Origin: an uncultured Oscillospiraceae bacterium
GTDB lineage: Bacteria; Bacillota; Clostridia; Oscillospirales; Oscillospiraceae
NCBI GenBank assembly: GCA_958423465.1
Contig: CATZRD010000041.1
Coordinates: 1-20,460 of the forward strand
Length of the DNA: 20,460 nucleotides
Direction: 5' to 3'
Under the pieces are notes generated by a model, which was not told the origin of the DNA, did not search any database, and was given only the letters and a program-made list of their open reading frames with translations. Position numbers and translations under genes: made by a program. This document shows, in pieces, positions 14,677 through 20,460 of the stretch (the first letter of the stretch is position 1; every line of letters starts with the position of its first letter).

Positions 14677-16044
14677 TTACCCCTCCCGGCCCGGCTTCAG
14701 GATGTCGTCCAGACTCTTGAGGGCGGCGCCCTTGGAGATGACGATGACCCGGTCTCCGGCGCGGATGGCGGCGTTGCCGTCGGGGAATACGGTCTTTCCC
14801 TCCCGGGCGATGGCCGCCACCAGCCCGCCGGCGGGCTTCAGGTCCTTCAGAGGGGTGTCCAGCACCCGGCTGCCGTCGGAGGCGGTAAACTCCACTGCCT
14901 CGATCTTGCCCCCCAGCAGCCGGTACAGGTTCTCCACGGCGCTGCCCTGGCTGCCCGCCAGGGAGCGGACGTAGGCGGAGATCTGGTTGGCGGTGATGTC
15001 CTTGGGACTGATGATGCTGTCCACGCCGAACTGGCGCATCATGCCGGTGTAGTTGGGCCGGTTCATCTTGGGGATGACCTTGCTGACGCCGTGGCGCAGG
15101 GCGGTCATGGCCATGAGCAGGTTCTCCTCGTCCCGGTTGGTGAGGGTGATGAAAGCGTCGGTGTTCAGCAGATCCTCCTGCTCGATCACGGAGGAATCGG
15201 TGCCGTCCCCCTGGATGATCACCGCCTGAGGCAGCTTGTCCGCCAGAGCCAGGCACTTTTCCCCGTCCTGCTCCACGATGCGCACGTCCATCCCCACCTT
15301 CTGCACCGCCCAGGCCAGATAGGTGGCGATCTTGCTGCCGCCCAGCACGGTGATATGGCGGATCACGCCGCTGTCCCGGCCCAGGGTGTGGAAAAAGCGG
15401 GCGGTCTCCTGCTGGCTGCCGATGATATAGGCCTTGTCGCCCACCTGGGGCACAAAGCTGCCGTCGGGAACGATGACCTCCTCCCCCCGGATGACGGCGC
15501 ACATGAGCACGCCGTTGGGATGGCGGCGGTTGTACTCGAACAGGGTCAGGCCCGCCAGACCGTCGCTCTCCTTCACCGGGAAGCCGATCATCTCCACCAG
15601 CCCCCGGGCGAAGGTCTCCACGCTGAAGGCGGTGGGGACCCGCAGCAGCCGGGAGATCTCCTGGGCGGCGGCGTACTCGGGGTTGATGACCATGTTCAGG
15701 CCCACCTCCCGCTTGAGCAGGTTGGCCTCCTTGTAGTATTCCGGGTTGCGGATGCGGGCCACCGTGTGCTTGGCCCCCAGCTTCTTGGCAATGAGGCAGC
15801 AGACGATGTTCAGCTCGTCGGAGCCGGAGACCGCCACCACCAGGTCTGAGGAGCGGACCCCGGCCTCCAGAAGGGTCTGGATGGAGGCGCCGTTGCCCAC
15901 CACGCACAGGACGTCCAGCACGCCGTCGGCGTTTTTCAGCGCCTCGGCCCTCCGGTCGATGAGTACCAGCTCGTGGTCCTCTCCGGAAAGCTGCCGGGCC
16001 AGGGTGTAGCCCACCTTGCCGTTGCCAATAATGATGATCTTCAT
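14677..16044 (-). CDS. trkA: Trk system potassium transporter regulatory subunit TrkA
   Basis: A cytoplasmic nucleotide-binding regulator of TrkH. The 455-residue length fits the duplicated form, RCK_N/RCK_C twice. The first Rossmann half starts MKIIIIGNGKVG (dinucleotide loop GNGKVG at 7-12) with the acidic end of beta-2 in LVLID. The second half starts near HITVLGGSKIA, where the Gly-rich loop is degenerate. AAGGAG is about nine bases before the ATG at 16044. The start is two bases after the yihY-like stop, and the stop is one base before trkH, so this is an operon middle gene. Confidence 0.95.
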   Translation of the reverse strand: MKIIIIGNGKVGYTLARQLSGEDHELVLIDRRAEALKNADGVLDVLCVVGNGASIQTLLEAGVRSSDLVVAVSGSDELNIVCCLIAKKLGAKHTVARIRNPEYYKEANLLKREVGLNMVINPEYAAAQEISRLLRVPTAFSVETFARGLVEMIGFPVKESDGLAGLTLFEYNRRHPNGVLMCAVIRGEEVIVPDGSFVPQVGDKAYIIGSQQETARFFHTLGRDSGVIRHITVLGGSKIATYLAWAVQKVGMDVRIVEQDGEKCLALADKLPQAVIIQGDGTDSSVIEQEDLLNTDAFITLTNRDEENLLMAMTALRHGVSKVIPKMNRPNYTGMMRQFGVDSIISPKDITANQISAYVRSLAGSQGSAVENLYRLLGGKIEAVEFTASDGSRVLDTPLKDLKPAGGLVAAIAREGKTVFPDGNAAIRAGDRVIVISKGAALKSLDDILKPGREG

Positions 16045-16046
16045 AG

Positions 16047-16955
16047 TCAGCGCTCCTTGCGGGGGGCGTCGTCCCCCTTTTCATCGATATCTGCCCCGCC
16101 GCCCCGCCGGGCGGCGGCGCGCATGGAGATGAGGACGGCGTTGATCTCCGCCCCCAGAATCAGGACGGTGGCGGTGAGAGACAGCCAGATCAGCAGCACG
16201 ATCACCGTACCCAGCGTACCGTAGATCACGGAGTAGTTGGAAAAGTTTTCTACATAGAAGGAATAGAGGGCGGACAGGGCCATCCACGCCGCCAGGGAGA
16301 AGATCACCCCCGGCACGATGTCGCGGCCCGGCCGGCGGCGGTCCTGGGCCATGGCGTACAGAAGGCCCACCGCCGCGAACACCACTACGCCCAGCACCAC
16401 GAAGCGCAGAGTGATCCACAGCTCCGAAAAGCCCGGCGGGATATGGAAAAGGTCCTCCAGAAAGCGCAGGGCCCGCTGGCCCACCGTGGTCAGCACCAGA
16501 GTCAGGGCGATGGCCACCAGCAGAAACACAGTATAGAGCAGCACCTTGACCTGATAGAGCAGGGGGCGGGACGGCTGGGACAGGTGGTAGGCCCGGCGCA
16601 CCGCCGCCATCAGGCAGCCCGCCGCCCGCATGGGAAAGTAGATGGAGAACACCAGGGAGAACCACAGAATGGTGGAGCTGGAGGTGTGGGAGACATAGTT
16701 GAGATAGGTCTCCACAATGGCCACCACGTCCCCGGGCAGCAGAGGCGTCAGCGTGCGGATGATGCCGGAGACGTCCAATTGCAGCAGGCCCAGCAGGGAG
16801 CTGATAAAGATGAGAAAGGGGAAAATGGCGAACAGCAGGTAGTACGCCAGGGCCGCGGCCTGCCGGCCCACGTCGTGGACAAAATAGCGGCGCAGCAGGC
16901 CGGCGGCGAACCGGCCCGGCCGGCTTCCCGTGAGCTTATCATATAATTGGGCCAA
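16047..16955 (-). CDS. YihY/virulence factor BrkB family membrane protein
   Basis: An integral membrane protein of the YihY/UPF0761 family (once mislabelled RNase BN); molecular function is not established. About six membrane helices are visible, with family landmarks QAAALAYYLLFAIFPFLIFISS (near 33-54), a YGTLGTVIVLLIWL segment and the terminal GAEINAVL, then a charged cytoplasmic tail. I choose the TTG at 16955, because GGAGGGAGGGAG (16960-16971) sits just before it and the promoter -10 lies at 16987-16992. The in-frame GTG at 16976 would be nearly leaderless and adds seven residues that merely encode the SD. First gene of the yihY-trkA-trkH operon, two bases from trkA. Confidence 0.9.
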   Translation of the reverse strand: MAQLYDKLTGSRPGRFAAGLLRRYFVHDVGRQAAALAYYLLFAIFPFLIFISSLLGLLQLDVSGIIRTLTPLLPGDVVAIVETYLNYVSHTSSSTILWFSLVFSIYFPMRAAGCLMAAVRRAYHLSQPSRPLLYQVKVLLYTVFLLVAIALTLVLTTVGQRALRFLEDLFHIPPGFSELWITLRFVVLGVVVFAAVGLLYAMAQDRRRPGRDIVPGVIFSLAAWMALSALYSFYVENFSNYSVIYGTLGTVIVLLIWLSLTATVLILGAEINAVLISMRAAARRGGGADIDEKGDDAPRKER

Positions 16956-16986
16956 ACGGCTCCCTCCCTCCGGCACATTCCTTAAA

Positions 16987-16995
16987 AGTATACCA
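16987..16995 (-). promoter_or_regulatory. Extended -10 promoter of the yihY-trkA-trkH operon
   Basis: The minus strand reads TGG-TATACT (-10 at 16987-16992), an extended -10. The -35 region (about 17010-17015, TGGCCT) is poor, but an A/T tract with the dyad TTTTTCGAAAAA (17019-17030) lies upstream like an UP element. The start would fall near 16980, consistent with the TTG start at 16955. Confidence 0.5.
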
Positions 16996-17025
16996 CAGCC
17001 CGCAGGAAAAGGCCACTGTTTTTCG

Positions 17026-17046
17026 AAAAAAAGCCGCCGGGCCGGA
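17026..17046 (-). terminator. Possible terminator of the SLH surface protein gene
   Basis: On the minus strand a GC block able to form a short CCG/CGG stem (17034-17045) is followed by seven T (A run at 17026-17032), about ten bases after the stop codon. The stem is weak, so the call rests on the T tract and position. Confidence 0.35.
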
Positions 17047-17054
17047 GACGCCTG

Positions 17055-20000
17055 TCAGAGCTGGTAGTCGCGCATGAGGCAGATGATCTTGCAGACCTCG
17101 CTGCGTCTGATGGCGTCGTTGGGGCGGAACCTTCCGTCGCCGTCGCCGGAGATGATCCGCTGGCCGTTGACAAAGGCGCCATACAGGGCCGCGGCGTAGC
17201 CGCTGGCGGTATCCGTGAAGGGGCTGTAGGCGGCGGGCGGCAGATTCAGCGCCCTGGCCGCCACGGCGGCGAAGTCCTCCCGGGTGATGACGCCGTTCAG
17301 GTCCACGCTGCCGGAGACCAGACCATCCGCCTGGGCGCGGAGGAGAAAGCCCTCCGCCCACGCGCCGCCGCCGTTCGCGATGGACAGGTCGCTGTAGCCC
17401 ACGGCCATCATGATGAGCTTCAGGGCCTCGGCCCAGGTCAGCTCGCCCTCCGGGCGGAAGGTGTTGTCGCCGTAACCGCTGAGGATGCCCATGCCGGCCA
17501 GGCTGCTGACGTAGGCGTAATACCAGGCGTCGGCCTTCACATCGGTAAAGACGGCGGCGGGCGCGGTGATGAAAATATTCACCGTTCCATAGGCCAGGGA
17601 CCTGTCCAGGGCGTCGCAGGCGCGGAAGGGGATCTGGACCGAGCCGGTATAGCCGTCGGCGGGGGCGTAGGTCAGGCCGCTGAAGCTCTGGCAGCCGGAC
17701 CCGCCGGAGAGGGAGAACCGGCCGGAAGCGGCGTCCGCGCCGCCGCAGGTCAGCCTGCCGCTGGCGGGAGCGGAGAAGGTGATATAGCTGGCGTACCGCG
17801 CCTCACCGGTAAAAAAGTCGCCGGGGGCGAAGCTGACGGGGCCGCCCCGGCTGATATAGTTGACCGTCAGGCCCCCGGCGGAGGTCCCGTCGAAGTCGAT
17901 GACGCCGGTAAACCGCGGCGCGCCGTCCTCATAGCAGACGTAGCTGACCGTGTCTTTCCCGCCCGGGCGGTCCGGCACATAGGCCACCTCGTCGATCCGT
18001 TTGCCGGCGCTGCCGCCGGCGGTGAAGAGAAAGCCGTCGAGGTTGGCCTCCGTCAGCCTGACGCCGGAGACCCGGCCATTTTGGTCCAAAGACCAGTCCC
18101 AGTACAGGTCGCCGCTCTGGGGGACGCTCAGAAAGCGAATGGTGAGATCGGCGGAGCCGGCGGCGTCCACGGCGCTCTGATACGCGCCGAGGAAGTCCGC
18201 GCTCCTCAGCCCAACGGCGGCGTCCGCGGCGGAGGCCCGGCAGGTGATGGGCGGCACGTCCTCATCCGTATAGACGATGGTGATGGAGCCGGACCGGGCG
18301 GTCTGGCTCCCGCCGCCGCGGGGAGCGCCGTAGGCGGTGAACCGGATGACGGCGCTGGAGGTGTCCGGGGTGGGCACATACGTCAGATCGTCCAGGCCCA
18401 TCTCCCGGCTGCCGGGGGAGGGGCAGCACCTGACGCCGCCGGCTTCCACGTCCGTCAGCTTCTGCCCGCCGGCGGAAACGCCGTAGAGGCCGCCCCGGGA
18501 CACGCTGGTAAAGACGATGTACGCCAGCTTCCCGCCGGGATACTGCCCGTCCCAGAAAGCGGTGAGATCGTCCGCGTCCAGCGTCACGCTCTCGCCGGCC
18601 CGGGCGGCGTAGAGGATGCCCGCCTCCTGAACGCCCTCCTCCACATGGAAGGTAACCGCGCCGGAATAGCTGTTCTGCCCGGTATCCGCGGCGGTGAAGG
18701 GGAAGGACACGTCGCCGGTGAAGTCCCCGTCAGGCGTGAAAACCACGTCGCGCAGAGAATAGCCCGAGGCATCGGAGCGGTAGGAGTAGCTCCGGGAGGG
18801 CCTGGCGCTTAGGGAACCCTTCCCGCTGACCGAGAGGGGCGGCTGGAACACCACATAGTCCAGCTCCTGACTCCAGCCGGTGAGGCTGCCGATCTCATTG
18901 GCGATCTGCTCCGCGACGGAGACTCCGCCGGCGTCGTCGCCGTCTCCCAGAGCGACTCCGCTGCCGGAGCGGTAGACGGTGGCCTCCGCGCCGATGCCGC
19001 CGCCGGCCTCCACCAGGCAGGTGTCCGCGTAGACCCGGCCCCCGTACTCCACGGCGGCGGTGATCACCGCCGTGCCCTTTCCGCTGGCGTACACGGTGGT
19101 GGCGGAGCCGGTGTTGTCCCGACGGTAGATGTAGGCGACGGAGGGGTCGCTGGTGGACCAGATGACGCTGGAACCGGAAACGCCCTCCAGGTCCACGTCA
19201 GCTTCCAGCCTGGCGCTGCCGCCCAGGGCCAGACTGACGGAGCCGGGGCGGATGGTCACGCAGCCGCCGGTGACGGTCACCGGGCAGACGGCCTCCCTGC
19301 CGCCGGCTGAGGCCGTGATCACGGCGCTGCCCGCCTCCCGGGCGGTCACATAGCCGTCGGCGGAGACCGCGGCGACGCCGGGATCGCTGGACTGCCACGA
19401 CACCGGCGCGCCCTCCGGGTCGGTGACGGCGGTGAGACGCCGGCCGCTGCCCTGCGTCAGCGTCAGGGAGGCGTGGGACAGCGTCAGGGACCGCACCGCT
19501 CCGGCAGTCACCGTCACGCCGCAGACGCCGCTGAAGCCGCCGGCCGCGGCAGTGATGACCGCCCGGCCGGCCCCGGTGGCCCGGACCCGGCCCGTCTGAT
19601 CCACAGCGGCGACGCCGGCGTCGGAGGTGCTCCACCGGATTTCCCGGTCCGTAGCGTTCTCCGGCGTGAGGACCGCCGTCAGCGACATCTCGGCGCCTGC
19701 CGCCAGAGTGACCGCGCTGGGCGTCAGGACAAGGCCCGTTACCGGGATCACAGGCGCCGGCTCGACGCGGATGACGGCCTCGTCAAACACGCTGATGTCG
19801 TCCCGGTAGGTGGCCACCACCGTGACCGTGCCCTCCGCCAGGCCGGTCAGCGTGAAGGCGCTGCCGTCCTCGGAGGCCCGGCAGACCGGCGACGGGGTCT
19901 CCTCATAGTACCACAGCACCGCGTCCTCCGCCGCGGCGGCGCCGGATACCGACGCGGTCAGCGTGATGGTTTCCCCAACGGCGATCACGGATTTCGGGAC

Positions 20001-20111
20001 GGAGAGCGTGACCGTCACCGGAGATGCTTCCTGCGCGGCGGCGGGGAGCGCGCTCCAGAGGACGGCCAGCGCCGTCAGCAGAGACAGGACCTTTCGGATG
20101 GTGAGTTTCAT
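17055..20111 (-). CDS. Secreted Ig-like (BIG2) surface protein with three SLH domains
   Basis: A 1018-residue exported cell-surface protein. It starts with a signal peptide (MKLTIRKVLSLLTALAVLWS..., probable cleavage after AAA at 24-26). An Ig-like domain follows (about 31-118), then three BIG2-type domains (about 122-202, 205-281, 284-368) with the WSTSD/WQSSD and AVITA signatures. Several repeats of a beta-rich module come next (pattern Y-x-P-x-x-TG-x-V-x-x-PF-x-A-x-D). Three SLH repeats close the protein from 855 (FTDVKADAWYY, GYGDNTFRPEGELT, GDGDGRFRPNDAIRR). No catalytic domain is visible, so an adhesive or structural wall role is likely. The ATG at 20111 is nine bases from GGAGGA (20121-20126); the ATG at 20120 abuts that site. 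Confidence 0.9.
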   Translation of the reverse strand: MKLTIRKVLSLLTALAVLWSALPAAAQEASPVTVTLSVPKSVIAVGETITLTASVSGAAAAEDAVLWYYEETPSPVCRASEDGSAFTLTGLAEGTVTVVATYRDDISVFDEAVIRVEPAPVIPVTGLVLTPSAVTLAAGAEMSLTAVLTPENATDREIRWSTSDAGVAAVDQTGRVRATGAGRAVITAAAGGFSGVCGVTVTAGAVRSLTLSHASLTLTQGSGRRLTAVTDPEGAPVSWQSSDPGVAAVSADGYVTAREAGSAVITASAGGREAVCPVTVTGGCVTIRPGSVSLALGGSARLEADVDLEGVSGSSVIWSTSDPSVAYIYRRDNTGSATTVYASGKGTAVITAAVEYGGRVYADTCLVEAGGGIGAEATVYRSGSGVALGDGDDAGGVSVAEQIANEIGSLTGWSQELDYVVFQPPLSVSGKGSLSARPSRSYSYRSDASGYSLRDVVFTPDGDFTGDVSFPFTAADTGQNSYSGAVTFHVEEGVQEAGILYAARAGESVTLDADDLTAFWDGQYPGGKLAYIVFTSVSRGGLYGVSAGGQKLTDVEAGGVRCCPSPGSREMGLDDLTYVPTPDTSSAVIRFTAYGAPRGGGSQTARSGSITIVYTDEDVPPITCRASAADAAVGLRSADFLGAYQSAVDAAGSADLTIRFLSVPQSGDLYWDWSLDQNGRVSGVRLTEANLDGFLFTAGGSAGKRIDEVAYVPDRPGGKDTVSYVCYEDGAPRFTGVIDFDGTSAGGLTVNYISRGGPVSFAPGDFFTGEARYASYITFSAPASGRLTCGGADAASGRFSLSGGSGCQSFSGLTYAPADGYTGSVQIPFRACDALDRSLAYGTVNIFITAPAAVFTDVKADAWYYAYVSSLAGMGILSGYGDNTFRPEGELTWAEALKLIMMAVGYSDLSIANGGGAWAEGFLLRAQADGLVSGSVDLNGVITREDFAAVAARALNLPPAAYSPFTDTASGYAAALYGAFVNGQRIISGDGDGRFRPNDAIRRSEVCKIICLMRDYQL

Positions 20112-20142
20112 GCCAAACATTCCTCCATTCAGTATTTTTCGC

Positions 20143-20157
20143 GGGGGTGATACCCCC
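20143..20157 (-). promoter_or_regulatory. Leader hairpin of the SLH surface protein mRNA
   Basis: GGGGGT-GAT-ACCCCC-like perfect dyad (20143-20157) just after the predicted transcription start and about 20 bases before the SD. It could stabilise the 5' end of the mRNA; no regulator is apparent. Confidence 0.4.
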
Positions 20158-20186
20158 AGTTTACCAGATTTGGCGGATGCTGTCAC
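20158..20186 (-). promoter_or_regulatory. Promoter of the SLH surface protein gene
   Basis: On the minus strand GTGACA (20181-20186, five of six consensus), 17 bases, TAAACT (20158-20163). Placement about 45 bases before the ATG at 20111 fits. Confidence 0.6.
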
Positions 20187-20255
20187 AAAAATCTCTCCGG
20201 GGGAGGCCCCGGGGCGGACCTTTGTTACAGTTGTGTTACATCAGCCGCAATCGCA

Positions 20256-20284
20256 TTGACATCCAAATCATTGAATGATACACT
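20256..20284 (+). promoter_or_regulatory. Promoter of the right-edge structured RNA
   Basis: A perfect TTGACA (20256-20261), 17 bases, TACACT (20279-20284), pointing right, with no open reading frame in the following 145 bases. It diverges from the SLH gene promoter. Confidence 0.8.
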
Positions 20285-20290
20285 CACACC

Positions 20291-20433
20291 GTAAGCTCCG
20301 AATGGGGGTTTCCTATTGCCCGTGGTGGGCAAGCGCGGGGGCCGGCTAGCGCCGCCTTTGCTCGCCATTGAGCAAGAAAAACCGCCGCTCGCGGGATTAC
20401 AACTTTGGTAAGGGGATTGAAGCTGTACTTTTT
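20291..20433 (+). ncRNA. Candidate structured non-coding RNA (6S RNA-like)
   Basis: Starting about seven bases after a strong -10, the transcript's ends pair: GTA/AGCT/AAT (20291-20303) with ATT/AGCT/TAC (20416-20428), followed by TTTTT (20429-20433). Inside, CCCGTG (20319-20324) can pair with CGCGGG (20390-20395), and AGCGCGG (20332-20338) with CCG-CGCT (20382-20389, one bulge). This leaves an open bubble whose 3' side carries the small hairpin TTAC/GTAA (20397-20411). Another hairpin is TTGCTC/GAGCAA (20358-20375). A closing stem, open central bubble with a 3'-side hairpin and distal arm is the 6S (ssrS) plan. At about 143 bases it is shorter than usual and no conserved 6S sequence was matched from memory. 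Confidence 0.5.
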
Positions 20434-20460
20434 ATCCACAAAACATGGAGAAAACGGTCG

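Noticed and set aside
20290..20460. Known riboswitch, tmRNA, SRP RNA or RNase P RNA at the right edge
   Set aside because: I looked for hallmark sequences (SRP GGTCAGGTCCGGAAGG-like core, TPP CTGAGA, FMN, SAM, lysine and cobalamin boxes, T-box AGGGTGG) and found none.
20445..20460. Start of a protein gene (ATG at 20445)
   Set aside because: No Shine-Dalgarno precedes it and only five codons are visible before the window ends.

Overview
The window is about 20 kb of GC-rich DNA with Gram-positive style translation signals (strong AGGAGG-type ribosome binding sites), sigma-A type promoters, a Bacillota-type BirA box, and two secreted proteins anchored by S-layer homology (SLH) domains. Together these point to a GC-rich anaerobic Bacillota, most likely an Oscillospiraceae/Oscillospirales gut organism (Flavonifractor/Pseudoflavonifractor-like). 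That placement is inference from style and gene families, not from a marker gene.

Layout, left to right. (1) 1-850: bioY (biotin uptake, minus strand) and argF (ornithine carbamoyltransferase, plus strand) diverge from a spacer holding a textbook BirA operator on the bioY promoter. (2) 1850-2700: a small island of two divergent short genes, a 50-residue unknown and an 80-residue XRE-type repressor. A tandem pair of palindromic operator-like sites lies between them. Two inverted copies of a composite palindromic repeat bracket the island. (3) 2767-5018: a YfcC-family transporter, whose Shine-Dalgarno lies in a stem-loop, followed by an amidohydrolase; probably one uptake-and-hydrolysis unit. 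(4) 5093-7829: comF, then mreB from its own good promoter, then an unknown polytopic membrane protein from its own promoter, closed by a strong terminator. (5) 7948-11776: a large exported M14 zinc carboxypeptidase with three SLH repeats. Its signal-peptide start is separated from the body of the gene by a frameshift. (6) 11875-16955, minus strand: a YihY-family membrane protein, trkA and trkH packed 1-2 bases apart as a potassium-uptake operon, then an M29 aminopeptidase with a terminator cluster. (7) 17055-20111, minus strand: a 1018-residue Ig-like/SLH surface protein. (8) 20256-20433, right edge: a strong promoter driving a short, highly structured untranslated RNA that ends in a T tract and whose possible fold resembles 6S RNA.

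The most noteworthy items are the composite repeat pair, in which stem sequences change while pairing is kept; the operator pair of the small XRE module; the candidate structured RNA at the right edge; the frameshifted signal peptide of the SLH carboxypeptidase; and the SD-sequestering stem-loop before the YfcC transporter. No tRNA, rRNA, CRISPR array, transposase or phage gene was seen. Very long open frames antisense to the GC-rich genes are treated as codon-bias shadows.
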